Shown: positions 25,112 through 33,896, counted from the first letter of the stretch. The stretch is DNA of 49,951 nt from Paenibacillus thalictri (GCF_004307995.1 NZ_SIRE01000045.1:1-49951); one strand, 5' to 3'. Made by a program: numbers and translations. Notes: generated from the sequence alone by a model not told the origin.

Positions 25112-26410
25112 ATGGTAAAAAAAATTGCGTGTTTCCTGATATGCTTGTCTTCTGTTCTTTGGACATCCGGCTGCACATATTCCCCGGACCAGAAACTGAA
25201 TCCGGCGGAAGCCAAATCCGTCAAGATCAGAATGAGCATCAGGGGGGATGACGATAGAAAAACGCAATATGAAAAGATGGCGAGGCAATTTATGAGTTTG
25301 TATCCGGGAATTAAGGTCGAGCTGATTTCGATTCCGGTAAGAGACTATCAGAACAAATTGTCCATCATGGTTGCTTCGAAAACAGCGCCCGATGTCGTTA
25401 CTTTGACGGAACGGATGATCCCGCAATTTATTCACAATGAGGATTTGGTCGATTTGTCGGAATTCAGAACGGATCCCGATTACGATTTTCAGGATATTCT
25501 TCCCTCCATGCTGGAGATTTATGAGCAGCGTGGCGGTTTGTACGGAATTCCTTTCAGCGTGGGTCCCCGCCCGCTGTTTTTCAACAAAAGCCTGTTTAAG
25601 GAAAAAGGTTTAAAAACGCCGCTGGAATTGCTGCAGGAAGGACGCTGGACTTACGAGGAAATGGCCAAGCTGGCCAAACAGCTTAGCGATTCGTCAAAGG
25701 GGATTTATGGCATCCGTTTGTTCCCCGATTGGAAAAATTGGGCGAACTCCTTGATTGATCTCATCTGGGCGTATGGAGCCGATGTGTTCGACCGGGAAAA
25801 CAAAAGATTCGTGCTGAATTCGCCGGAGGGCATTCAAGCCCTGGAATATTATTCGCGCCTGGTGTTTAAAGACAAGTCTCACGTCAAGCCTGGAGAGATG
25901 ATTTCCTTCGAGTCCGGGAAGCTGGCTATGTACCGTGACAACCCCGCGTATATGGCCACAGCCCGAAACATTAAAAATTTCGATTGGGACATTGCCCCGA
26001 TGCCCTCTGGGCCAAAAGCGGATGCTCCGCTGGCGACCGGTTTGGCCGGTTATTCGGTCATCAAAGATTCTCCGCACATGAAAGAGGCGGTGCTGTTTGT
26101 GAAGTATATGACGTCCAAGCAGGGGATGACCGATCAGTTGGATTGGTTTATACCGCCCCGCAAATCGGTGCTGGAATCCGACATCTTCTTAAGCCAAGCG
26201 GCCCCGCCATCGCCGGAAGGACTGCGACAGACGATCATTGAACCGATTAAGACGCGGTTGAGGGTGATTCCGAATCATTACCGGTGGCAGGAGATTGATA
26301 CGAAGATGCAATCTTTGTTTGATCTGGTCCAAACCGGGGAAAGATCAATCCCCGATATATTAGCCCAGATGGAGATTGAAGTGGGACCGCTCCTGAAATC
26401 CGAGGAGTAG
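25112..26410 (+). CDS. Orphan extracellular solute-binding lipoprotein
   Basis: A 432-residue family 1 solute-binding protein. The ATG at 25112 has GGAGGAG about 5 bp ahead. The signal peptide MVKKIACFLICLSSVL leads to the lipobox T-S-G-C. The mature part has the family pattern (MARQFMSLYPGIKVELISIP, SKTAPDVVTLTERMIPQF, FESGKLAMYRDNPAYMA, GLAGYSVIKDSPHMKEA). It is only distantly related to the two other binding proteins here. No permease follows directly, so it may deliver ligand to one of the two transporters or act as an accessory sensor for the YesM-type kinase, whose predicted regulon it shares. That second role is inference. Confidence 0.9.
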   Translation: MVKKIACFLICLSSVLWTSGCTYSPDQKLNPAEAKSVKIRMSIRGDDDRKTQYEKMARQFMSLYPGIKVELISIPVRDYQNKLSIMVASKTAPDVVTLTERMIPQFIHNEDLVDLSEFRTDPDYDFQDILPSMLEIYEQRGGLYGIPFSVGPRPLFFNKSLFKEKGLKTPLELLQEGRWTYEEMAKLAKQLSDSSKGIYGIRLFPDWKNWANSLIDLIWAYGADVFDRENKRFVLNSPEGIQALEYYSRLVFKDKSHVKPGEMISFESGKLAMYRDNPAYMATARNIKNFDWDIAPMPSGPKADAPLATGLAGYSVIKDSPHMKEAVLFVKYMTSKQGMTDQLDWFIPPRKSVLESDIFLSQAAPPSPEGLRQTIIEPIKTRLRVIPNHYRWQEIDTKMQSLFDLVQTGERSIPDILAQMEIEVGPLLKSEE

Positions 26411-26546
26411 GCGGAAATGGATAGGATTCCTCCAAGCTGTAGGGCTGGCGGATTTCCGGCTCCGTTTCGCACGATTGCTTTTTCAATGCGCAGCGGTGAT
26501 GTGTAGAATTTTCAATTATAAAGTGACTACGAGGAGGCAATTCAAG

Positions 26547-27869
26547 ATGAAATATGTAAAGTCCATGATCGCCGTTACGGCAACCTTAACACTTGCGATT
26601 ACAGGCTGCAGCTCCGGTTCGGGAGGAGGACAGCCGGCTTCCGCTCCCGCGGGTAACACAGCAGCACCAACCGGTGGAAGCGGCACAGCGCCAAAAATGG
26701 TGCGATTTTCGCACTCCGTTACAGGCGCAAAGGGTGACATCGTGAATGCGCTTGTTGATGAATACAATAAATCTCAAAGCAACTATGTTGTAAACGCTAC
26801 CTTCGTGCCGCAAAACGAGCGGCTGCAGAAAATCACTGCGGAAATTGCCGGCGGCAATCCGCCCGAGCTGTACACAGCAGGGCCGCCCGATTTGATGGCG
26901 CTGATTTCATTTAAGGCGGTTGCCTCCATTGACGATCTTGCCAAAAATGCCAAAACCAAAATTACCAAAGAGATGTTTCAACCGGGATTGAGGGGCTTGA
27001 TCGCCAAAGACGGAGTGCTGCGCGCGGTTCCGGTAGAAACTAGCGCGACGGGATTATATTACAACGCGGACGCGTTTCAGGCTGCCGGTATCGCCAAAGC
27101 GCCGGCAACCTGGGATGAGCTTGTGGATTCGGCCAAGAAGCTGACCGACCCGGCCAAGGGCAAATGGGGAATCGTGCTGCCGACCACGATGGAGCAGTAC
27201 ACGGGGCAAATCTGGCTGTCGTTCCTGACCCAGGCCGGCGGACGTCTGCTTTCGGAGGACGAGAAGAAAGCCGCGTTTAATTCCCCGGAAGGAGAGAAGG
27301 CGCTGCAATTCTGGGTAGATCTGATCAACAAGTATAAGGTGGCGCCGCTTCAGCAGCTGGATGCCAACCAGATTACGCAAATGTACGGCACCGGTACGGT
27401 AGGCATGATGGTATCCCATCCGACGTGGATCGAGCAGTCGAAAACATTCCCGTTCAAGACGGCTACGGCCAAGCAGCCTGGCGATAAGCAGCCCGGAAGC
27501 ACGCTCGGCGGCTGGTATATCACGGTGCTTGAACAAGGCAAAAATAAAGAAGGAGCATACGATTTTCTCGCTTGGCTGACAAAACCGGAGCATAATGTCA
27601 AATGGATTACCGGCATGGGTTCACTTCCGGCCCAGCAAGCGATTATCGATACGAAGGAATATCAGGACTATGTAAAATCGACGCCTCTTGTGACTCCATT
27701 TAATGAAGCGTTAAAATCGGATGTTTGGACGCCGCCCGCAACAGGCCAATATAGCGCCATTGTGGTGACGCTGTCCAAAGCGATCAATGAAGCGCTGTAC
27801 CAAAAAAGCACACCTAAAGAGGCTTTGAACAAAGCGGCGGTGGAAGTAGACAAGCTGCTGGCCAAATAG
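26547..27869 (+). CDS. Sugar-binding lipoprotein of second CUT1 ABC transporter
   Basis: A 440-residue family 1 solute-binding protein. The ATG at 26547 follows GAGGAGG (26531-26537). Signal peptide with lipobox I-T-G-C21, then a Gly/Ser/Pro/Thr-rich linker (residues 22-52). Key blocks VPQNERLQKITAEIAGGNPP, TAGPPDLMAL, KWGIVLPTTMEQYTGQIW and GMMVSHPTWIEQSK mirror the protein at 12776, so the two are paralogues. A -10-like TATAAA near 26517 is the only promoter hint in 26411-26546, and no terminator separates it clearly from the upstream lipoprotein gene. It opens an operon of binding protein, two permeases and two sulfatases. Confidence 0.93.
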   Translation: MKYVKSMIAVTATLTLAITGCSSGSGGGQPASAPAGNTAAPTGGSGTAPKMVRFSHSVTGAKGDIVNALVDEYNKSQSNYVVNATFVPQNERLQKITAEIAGGNPPELYTAGPPDLMALISFKAVASIDDLAKNAKTKITKEMFQPGLRGLIAKDGVLRAVPVETSATGLYYNADAFQAAGIAKAPATWDELVDSAKKLTDPAKGKWGIVLPTTMEQYTGQIWLSFLTQAGGRLLSEDEKKAAFNSPEGEKALQFWVDLINKYKVAPLQQLDANQITQMYGTGTVGMMVSHPTWIEQSKTFPFKTATAKQPGDKQPGSTLGGWYITVLEQGKNKEGAYDFLAWLTKPEHNVKWITGMGSLPAQQAIIDTKEYQDYVKSTPLVTPFNEALKSDVWTPPATGQYSAIVVTLSKAINEALYQKSTPKEALNKAAVEVDKLLAK

Positions 27870-27927
27870 TCAAGCGAGCAGCTCGCCAAAGGCAAATTAA
27901 GGACAAATCAGGTAAGGCGAACAATAA

Positions 27928-27954
27928 GTCAAGCGGTCCGCGGGGCCGCTTGAC
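27928..27954 (+). promoter_or_regulatory. Intercistronic hairpin between binding protein and permease
   Basis: GTCAAGCGG (27928-27936) and CCGCTTGAC (27946-27954) form a perfect 9-bp stem around a GC-rich 9-base loop, with no T run. Hairpins placed like this (for example between malE and malF) stabilise the binding-protein message and lower permease expression. That role is inferred. Confidence 0.65.
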
Positions 27955-27975
27955 CACAAAGGAGATGGTTGCAAG

Positions 27976-28902
27976 ATGGCGATGTCATCCGCGGTCCCTA
28001 ACGTCAACGAGCGTAAAAAGAAAGCATATCATCTTGAGCGGACCGACACGGTGTGGGGATACATTTATTTAAGCCCCGTGCTGCTCTGGGTGCTAATATT
28101 CATGTTGTTCCCGATGTTTTATATGGTTTACTTAAGTTTCTTCGAGTGGAATTTTATCAGCCCCGTCAAAAAATATATCGGCCTCGGCAACTATATCCAG
28201 CTGTTTCAAGACGACGAGTTTTTGGAATCGGTGCTGCATACGATTCATTTTACGGTTGCATCGGTTATTCTGACCGTGGTCTGCGCGCTGCTGATTGCGC
28301 TTGCGCTGAATCGCACCTTCCGCGGCGTAGGGATATTGCGTTCGGTTTATTATTCGCCGGTTGTCGTTTCCATGGTTGCCGCCGCTATGGTGTGGAGTTC
28401 GTTATTTGACCCGAACTTCGGAGCAATCAATCGTTTCTTAAAATTGTTCGGCATTCAAGGTCCCGGCTGGATCAGCGATCCCGATTGGGCGTTATGGTCG
28501 ATTATTATTATGTCGGTATGGAAGATGATGGGATATTACGCGGTTATTTATCTTGCGGCGCTTCAAGGTATTCCCGAATCGCTGTACGAAGCGTCTTCGT
28601 TGGACGGAGCGGGCCGCTGGCGGACGTTTACCTCCATTACTTGGCCGATGCTGCTGCCGGCTACGCTGCTGATCGGCGTGATGGGTGTAATCAACTCGTT
28701 TCAAGTATTCGGGCAAGTATATATTATGACCCAAGGCGGACCTGTCGGACGGACCAACGTAATTGTAAACTACCTTTACGAAAAAGCGTTTCACTTTTTT
28801 GAAATGGGATACGCCAGCGCGATCGGTTTTGTGTTGTTTGCGATGATTTTTATTGTCACGTTGATTCAGTTTAAGTTCGTTAACCGAAAACTCGATTATT
28901 AA
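27976..28902 (+). CDS. Carbohydrate ABC transporter permease (MalF/UgpA type)
   Basis: A 308-residue CUT1 permease with six expected transmembrane segments, starting with YIYLSPVLLWVLIFMLFPMF. The EAA loop is LYEASSLDGAGRWRTFTSIT. The C-terminal region has GQVYIMTQGGPVGRTN as in the first permease (10943), its paralogue. The N-terminal cytoplasmic tail (about 30 residues, Lys/Arg-rich) is longer than in that paralogue. The ATG at 27976 follows AAAGGAGA. No ATPase gene accompanies it. Confidence 0.93.
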   Translation: MAMSSAVPNVNERKKKAYHLERTDTVWGYIYLSPVLLWVLIFMLFPMFYMVYLSFFEWNFISPVKKYIGLGNYIQLFQDDEFLESVLHTIHFTVASVILTVVCALLIALALNRTFRGVGILRSVYYSPVVVSMVAAAMVWSSLFDPNFGAINRFLKLFGIQGPGWISDPDWALWSIIIMSVWKMMGYYAVIYLAALQGIPESLYEASSLDGAGRWRTFTSITWPMLLPATLLIGVMGVINSFQVFGQVYIMTQGGPVGRTNVIVNYLYEKAFHFFEMGYASAIGFVLFAMIFIVTLIQFKFVNRKLDY

Positions 28903-28920
28903 CAAGAAGGAGACCCTCCA

Positions 28921-29745
28921 ATGAGCAAACTTCAATCGCGGTATGGGATTGTTTATATAATCGCCGCAATAGGCGCTCTCTTGACCCTGTATCCGTATGT
29001 ATGGATGGTCAGCACCTCGTTGAAAAACCAAACCGAGGTGTTCACCTCGGGACTCTCGTTATTGCCTCAAGTATTCAGCCTCTCCGGCTTTGAACGGGCG
29101 TTTCAGGCCGCTCCGGTCGGGAGATTTCTGTTCAACTCGTTATTTGTGACGGTCATTACGACGATTGGCGTTGCTTTTACGTCGATTTTTGCCGGTTATG
29201 CGCTCGGACGCCTGCAGTTTAAAGGAAGGGATTTCATTTTTCTGCTCATTCTTGGAACGATGATGATCCCGCATCAGGCGACGATGATACCCAGCTATAT
29301 TTTGCTGAACTGGTTCGGCTGGATCAACGAATACAAAGCGTTGATCATCCCGCATATGGTCTATCCGTTTGCAATTTTTGTGATCCGCAATTTTCTGCTT
29401 TCTTTGCCCAAAGAACTGGAGGAAGCGGCGATGATTGACGGCTGCAGCCGCAATCAAACGTTGTTCCGCATTATTTTGCCCAATATTAAGCCGGCTCTTG
29501 CCACGGTCGTCATTTTTACGTTTACGTATAACTGGAATGATTTTTTCTATCCGCTGGTTATGACGAAAACCAATGAGATGCGGACGGCTCAGGTCGGACT
29601 TGCCGTGTTGAAATCGCAGTTTCCGATGGAATGGCCGATGCTGATGGCGGCCACTGTGCTCACTTCCATCCCGGTGTTTCTGATTTATTTCTCGTTCCAG
29701 CGCTTTTTTGTCAAAGGCGTCGTTGGCAGCGCGGTGAAAGGATGA
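28921..29745 (+). CDS. Carbohydrate ABC transporter permease (MalG/UgpE type)
   Basis: A 274-residue CUT1 permease. First transmembrane segment GIVYIIAAIGALLTLYPYVW. EAA loop ELEEAAMIDGCSRNQTLFRI. C-terminus FFVKGVVGSAVKG. Closely patterned on the permease at 11862 (shared GTMM-PHQ and WPLLMSA/WPMLMAA regions). It starts 18 bp after the previous stop with AAGGAGA in front and ends 7 bp before a sulfatase start, so transport and desulfation are translated from one message. Confidence 0.93.
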   Translation: MSKLQSRYGIVYIIAAIGALLTLYPYVWMVSTSLKNQTEVFTSGLSLLPQVFSLSGFERAFQAAPVGRFLFNSLFVTVITTIGVAFTSIFAGYALGRLQFKGRDFIFLLILGTMMIPHQATMIPSYILLNWFGWINEYKALIIPHMVYPFAIFVIRNFLLSLPKELEEAAMIDGCSRNQTLFRIILPNIKPALATVVIFTFTYNWNDFFYPLVMTKTNEMRTAQVGLAVLKSQFPMEWPMLMAATVLTSIPVFLIYFSFQRFFVKGVVGSAVKG

Positions 29746-29752
29746 TGGGGAT

Positions 29753-31159
29753 ATGAACGTTAACGTGCAGCAGCGCCCTAATGTGATCTGGATATTGGTC
29801 GATCAGATGCGTGCTCAAGCGATGAGCCACCGGGGTGATCCCAATGTGAGCACGCCGAATCTGGATCGCATGGCGATTGACGGGGTGAATTTTACGCAGG
29901 CCGTATCGGGCACGCCGCTGTGCTGCCCGTTCAGGGGTTCGATGCTGACCGGCCGATATCCGCACTTGTCTTCCGTTCCGGCTCTGAATTCCCCGCTATC
30001 GGTTGATGCAGTGACGGTTGCGCATTGCTTCCGTGACCAAGGCTACCGCACCGCTTACATTGGCAAATGGCATGTCGACGGCAACCGGCCGGAGCTGGAT
30101 ATGAAGGATCCGAGGAATAACAAGGAGGTCCGGTTTATCCCGCGGGAGCGCAGGGGCGGCTTTGAGGATTGGTGGGCCTACGAAAACAATAATCAGCCGT
30201 TTCATTGCTATGTGCATACCGACGGCCCGTCCGGAGAAGAACAGCTGTTTCGCCTGAACGGCTACGAGACCGATGCGTTGACCGATCTGTTCTTGGACTG
30301 GGTTAAGCGGCGGAGCGAGCTTGCGCCGGAGCAGCCGTTTTTTGGTGTGCTGTCTGTGCAGCCGCCCCACGATCCGTATGTAGCGCCCGCAGCGGATATG
30401 TCCCGCCACAGAGCGGCCAATGTCGAATTAAGGCCAAACGTCCCCCCGGTGGCGGGAATCAGGGAGCGCGCGCAAGCGGAGCTGGCGGGGTATTATGCCG
30501 CGATCGAACGTATTGATTTTAACGTGGGACGGATTCGTGATGAATTGAGGCGTCTGGGACTGGATCAAAATACGTATGTCGTCTTTTTTAGCGACCATGG
30601 AGACATGCACGGCTCGCACGGGCAATTCCGTAAGATGGCCCCGTGGGAAGAATCGATCCGCATCCCGCTGCTGGTCTCCGGACCGACGCGAAAAAGCTAT
30701 AAAACGCAGGAATGCCCGGCACTGCTCAACCATGTGGACATCGCGCCGACCACGCTTGGACTTTGCGGCATTCAGCCGCCTGCTTCCATGCAAGGCTTCG
30801 ATTATTCGCCGTGGATTGTGAGCAGCAACACGCCTGAGCAGGATCTGCCGGAGAGCGCTTATCTAAGCCTCCCCGTTCCGACGGCCATGCAGACCGGACT
30901 GATTCCTGAAGAGGGAATCGACCGTCCTTACCGCGGCATCGTAACGAGGGACGGGTGGAAATACGTGGCGATGGAGAGCCAGCCTTGGCTGATGTACAAC
31001 CTTGGCGAAGACCCTTACGAAACAGTCAATTTGGCTTATAATGTATTTTATCAAGCGAAGAGGCGGGAGCTTCATACAATGCTGCTGGCGTGGATCGAGC
31101 AAACGGAGGATACGTTTGTTTTGCCGCAAAGCCCGGACTCTCCCGCTTGGAAAGGCTAG
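29753..31159 (+). CDS. Type I sulfatase (formylglycine-dependent), cytoplasmic
   Basis: A 468-residue sulfatase. N-terminal metal site WILVDQMRAQAMSHRG. The maturation motif is C57-C-P-F-R61 in TPLCCPFRGSMLTGRYPH, with a second cysteine directly after the predicted formylglycine position. YIGKWHVDGN carries the conserved Lys-His pair. Second metal site FFSDHGDMHGSHGQFRKMAP. C-terminal WKYVAMESQPWLMYNLGEDP. No signal peptide. It starts 7 bp after the permease gene and shares its operon, which is the best contextual evidence here that the substrate is imported before desulfation. The CCPFR form occurs in several bacterial sulfatases. Confidence 0.92.
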   Translation: MNVNVQQRPNVIWILVDQMRAQAMSHRGDPNVSTPNLDRMAIDGVNFTQAVSGTPLCCPFRGSMLTGRYPHLSSVPALNSPLSVDAVTVAHCFRDQGYRTAYIGKWHVDGNRPELDMKDPRNNKEVRFIPRERRGGFEDWWAYENNNQPFHCYVHTDGPSGEEQLFRLNGYETDALTDLFLDWVKRRSELAPEQPFFGVLSVQPPHDPYVAPAADMSRHRAANVELRPNVPPVAGIRERAQAELAGYYAAIERIDFNVGRIRDELRRLGLDQNTYVVFFSDHGDMHGSHGQFRKMAPWEESIRIPLLVSGPTRKSYKTQECPALLNHVDIAPTTLGLCGIQPPASMQGFDYSPWIVSSNTPEQDLPESAYLSLPVPTAMQTGLIPEEGIDRPYRGIVTRDGWKYVAMESQPWLMYNLGEDPYETVNLAYNVFYQAKRRELHTMLLAWIEQTEDTFVLPQSPDSPAWKG

Positions 31160-31179
31160 AGGGAGGACTTGGTTCAACC

Positions 31180-32457
31180 ATGAATATCGTTTATTTGCAT
31201 ACTCACGACACGGGGAGATATATTCAGCCATACGGATATGCGGTTCCTACGCCCAATCTTATGCGGCTCGCGGAGGAAGGAGCGCTGTTTCGGCACGCTT
31301 ATTGCGCCGGGCCTACCTGCTCCCCCAGCAGGGCGGGGCTGTTGACCGGCATGGCCCCCCATTCCGCAGGCATGTTTGGGTTGGCCCATCTCGGGGCGCA
31401 GCTTGACGATTACGGCAGGCATTTAGCGGCCTATTTGGGCGGAAACGGCTATGAGACCGCTCTATGCGGTATTCAGCATGAGGCTCCGGAAGCGGCGATG
31501 ATCGGTTACGACCGTATTATCGGAAATCCCACATACGATATGAGCGTATTTGACTTTAATTCGGTTGACTGGGACCTTGAGAATGCGCGGGCGGCCGCAG
31601 ATTATATCAAGCAGGAGCACAAGAAGCCGTTTTTTCTGTCGGTGGGCTTGTTTAATACACATCTCAATTTTCCCAAGGCCGATCCCTTGATCAATCCGGA
31701 TCATATTGCCGTGCCCTCGCAATTTTACGACAATGCCGAGAACCGTAAGCTGTGGGCTGCATATTTGACCTCGGCGCGGGCGGCCGACGATTGTGCTGGA
31801 ATTGTGCTGGATGCGCTTAAAGAGTCAGGGACTTGGGCCGATACGTTATTTATTTATACGACCGATCACGGGCTTCCTTTCCCGGGGATGAAGTGCAGCT
31901 TGTTTGATACCGGCATGGGAGTTTCTCTGATCGTACGCACGCCCCAACACGACCGGCGCGGGGAGGCGGTTGACGCCCTTGTGTCGCATCTTGATCTGTT
32001 CCCGACCATATGCGAGCTGGCAGGCTTACAGACGCCGCCTTGGCTGCAGGGGCACTCCTTGCTGCCTCTGCTGCGGCGAGAGGTGGAGTCGGTCCGGGAC
32101 GCCGTGTTTGCGGAGATCAACCATCATGTGGAATACGAGCCGATGCGGGCGATCCGCACGGAGCGGTACAAGTACATTCACAATTTTGGCCGCACCGAGT
32201 ATTTGCTGCCCAATCTGGATACGAGCGAAATCCGTTCTTTCCTTGTAGAAAACGGATTTCTTGATACGGAGAAACCGCGAGAAATGCTGTTTGACTTATA
32301 TCTTGATCCATTGGAGAAAGAGAATCTGGCTCATAGCGAAGGGTATAAAGAAATCAAGGTTTCATTGGCAAAGGAATTATTTGAATGGATGTATGCCACC
32401 CAAGATCCATTGTTAAACGGGGATGTACCTCTTCATCGTCAAAATAAACCTGATTAA
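31180..32457 (+). CDS. Type I sulfatase (formylglycine-dependent), cytoplasmic
   Basis: A 425-residue sulfatase, the shortest of the seven. I chose the ATG at 31180 with GGGAGGA at 31161-31167; an upstream in-frame start at 31090 lies inside the previous gene. The N-terminus YLHTHDTGRYIQPYG has THD in place of the usual D-D/Q pattern, as seen in N-sulfoglucosamine sulfohydrolase-like (SGSH/heparan N-sulfatase) families. Maturation motif C47-S-P-S-R51 in GPTCSPSRAGLLTGMAPHS. Second metal site YTTDHGLPFPGMKCSLFDTG, where the DHG-x-PFPxxK form is also typical of that group. No signal peptide. It is last in the transporter operon and is followed by a terminator. Confidence 0.9.
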   Translation: MNIVYLHTHDTGRYIQPYGYAVPTPNLMRLAEEGALFRHAYCAGPTCSPSRAGLLTGMAPHSAGMFGLAHLGAQLDDYGRHLAAYLGGNGYETALCGIQHEAPEAAMIGYDRIIGNPTYDMSVFDFNSVDWDLENARAAADYIKQEHKKPFFLSVGLFNTHLNFPKADPLINPDHIAVPSQFYDNAENRKLWAAYLTSARAADDCAGIVLDALKESGTWADTLFIYTTDHGLPFPGMKCSLFDTGMGVSLIVRTPQHDRRGEAVDALVSHLDLFPTICELAGLQTPPWLQGHSLLPLLRREVESVRDAVFAEINHHVEYEPMRAIRTERYKYIHNFGRTEYLLPNLDTSEIRSFLVENGFLDTEKPREMLFDLYLDPLEKENLAHSEGYKEIKVSLAKELFEWMYATQDPLLNGDVPLHRQNKPD

Positions 32458-32543
32458 TGGCCGCGGCTTCTGGAAAAAAGCCGACTGTCTATGAAGAATT
32501 ATTGAAAATAGATCAATTATTACTTTTGTTTGAATAACCCTTG

Positions 32544-32576
32544 AAGAGGCATGCATACGCACAGCCTCTTTTTTTA
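32544..32576 (+). terminator. Rho-independent terminator of the second transporter-sulfatase operon
   Basis: AAGAGGC (32544-32550) and GCCTCTT (32564-32570) with an inner TGC/GCA pair form the stem, followed by a T run from 32569. It lies 87 bp after the last sulfatase stop. Confidence 0.85.
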
Positions 32577-32983
32577 TTGTGATCAATCTCCAATCGGCTC
32601 AACCGCATCTTCCATTGATGAGCCCAGCGACAATTTCTGCCACAACTACTATGGCAACGCTCAAGCGAAAACGCCCAAATTTGTTCCTTTAACATTAATA
32701 TAAATGAAATGTTGCCAAATACACAATTAAATACTCTTTTATCTCAAGATTATAACTAATATGTTTCTTTTTCTTCATTTTTTAATTATTTTATTGAATA
32801 TTGCGTATTATTGAGCATCTGGGGGGATATGGGAGGTTTTTCTTGGATAAGTCTGCTTATGTTCTCTCAGGGAGGGACAACAGGGCTAATGAAGGCTGAC
32901 ACTGGATAACCGGGGGTGAGATCGAATTCGGATCATGTTACCCTATATAAGGGACCCATAATATTGGAAAAAGGAGAGTGCAC
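32577..32983 (+). other. Intergenic region and leader of the ectoine operon
   Basis: No gene is seen. The first 250 bp are AT-rich, with several TATTAT-like boxes near 32800-32812. From about 32818 the composition changes to G-rich and stays so up to the Shine-Dalgarno site, suggesting a structured 5' leader of about 150 bases. Visible short stems include GATC-GAATTCG-GATC (32922-32936) and CCCT-ATATA-AGGG (32941-32953). It matches no riboswitch class I can name with confidence. A start site near 32815 is a guess. Confidence 0.4.
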
Positions 32984-33892
32984 GTGAAAAAGTTGTTATG
33001 TTATCCGTTGACTATTTTCTTGGCGGCAGCCGTTGTGGGATGTGGAGCCCAAAACACGGTTAGTCCCGCACAAACCGCCAATACCGCACCTAAGCCTTCG
33101 GTACAAGAGAACACCCAGGAGAAGGCGAAGAAACAGGGCTTTATTACAGTCGGATTTGCTAATGAGAAGCCGTACGCTTACGCTACACCGGACGGCAAGC
33201 TGACCGGCGAGGCCGTAGAGGTCGCCAGAGTGATCTTGAAAAACATGGGCATCCAAGAAATGAACGGGGTGCTGACCGAATTCGGATCACTGATTCCCGG
33301 GCTGAAGGCTAAAAGATTCGATATTATTACTGCCGGCATGTTTATTAATCCGGACCGGAGCAAGGAAGTTATCTTTGCCAATCCGGAATACAGCATCGGA
33401 GAGGCGATTGCTGTGAAGAAAAGCAATCCGCTGCAATTACATAGCTATAAGGATATCGCAGCGAATAAAAAAGCGAAGGTTGCTGTGATGGTCGGCGCAA
33501 TTGAAAATGATTACTTAATGAAGTCCGGCGTAGCCAAGGAGCAGATCGTAACGGCGCCGGATCAGCCCTCCGCGGTTTCTGCCCTGCAAGCCGGCCGGGT
33601 GGATGCCATTACGATGACAGGACCATCGCTGCAAGCCATGATGGAGTCGGCTAAGGACGACAAACTCGAGCGGGTCATGGATTTTAAGCAGCCGGAAATC
33701 GACGGCAAGAGCGTAAGAGGCTACGGAGCTGCAGCCTTCCGTAAGGAAGATACCGCCTTCAAAGAAGCCTTCGATAAGGAATTGGAAAAATTAAAAAAAT
33801 CAGGACAGCTGCTTGAGATTTTAAAGCCCTTCGGATTTACGGAGCAGGAGCTTCCAGGGGATATGACGGCTGAGCAGCTATCCAAAGGCTGA
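32984..33892 (+). CDS. Amino-acid-type solute-binding lipoprotein, EhuB-like
   Basis: A 302-residue family 3 solute-binding protein. The start is a GTG at 32984 behind AAGGAGA; a GTG at 32978 is too close to that site. Signal peptide with lipobox V-V-G-C. Mature blocks ITVGFANEKPYAYATPDGKL, TGEAVEVARVILKNMG, FDIITAGMFINPDRSKEV and RGYGAAAFRKEDTAF resemble EhuB, the ectoine/hydroxyectoine-binding protein. The position directly before two permeases, an ATPase and ectABCD supports ectoine uptake. A polar amino acid is the alternative ligand. It likely recovers leaked or external ectoines. Confidence 0.85.
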   Translation: MKKLLCYPLTIFLAAAVVGCGAQNTVSPAQTANTAPKPSVQENTQEKAKKQGFITVGFANEKPYAYATPDGKLTGEAVEVARVILKNMGIQEMNGVLTEFGSLIPGLKAKRFDIITAGMFINPDRSKEVIFANPEYSIGEAIAVKKSNPLQLHSYKDIAANKKAKVAVMVGAIENDYLMKSGVAKEQIVTAPDQPSAVSALQAGRVDAITMTGPSLQAMMESAKDDKLERVMDFKQPEIDGKSVRGYGAAAFRKEDTAFKEAFDKELEKLKKSGQLLEILKPFGFTEQELPGDMTAEQLSKG

Positions 33893-33896
33893 TCGG

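Noticed and set aside
32805..32834. Possible sigma-B-type promoter (GTATTA - 12 bp - GGGGAT) before the ectoine operon
   Set aside because: The match is partial, the spacer is at the short end, and the presence of sigma-B in this organism is not shown.
32818..32983. Idea that the ectoine leader is also a c-di-AMP, SAM, lysine or T-box element
   Set aside because: The diagnostic blocks (for example GAATCCG...CAGCTAAC, or AGGGTGGNACCGCG) are absent; only a G-rich leader with short stems is visible.
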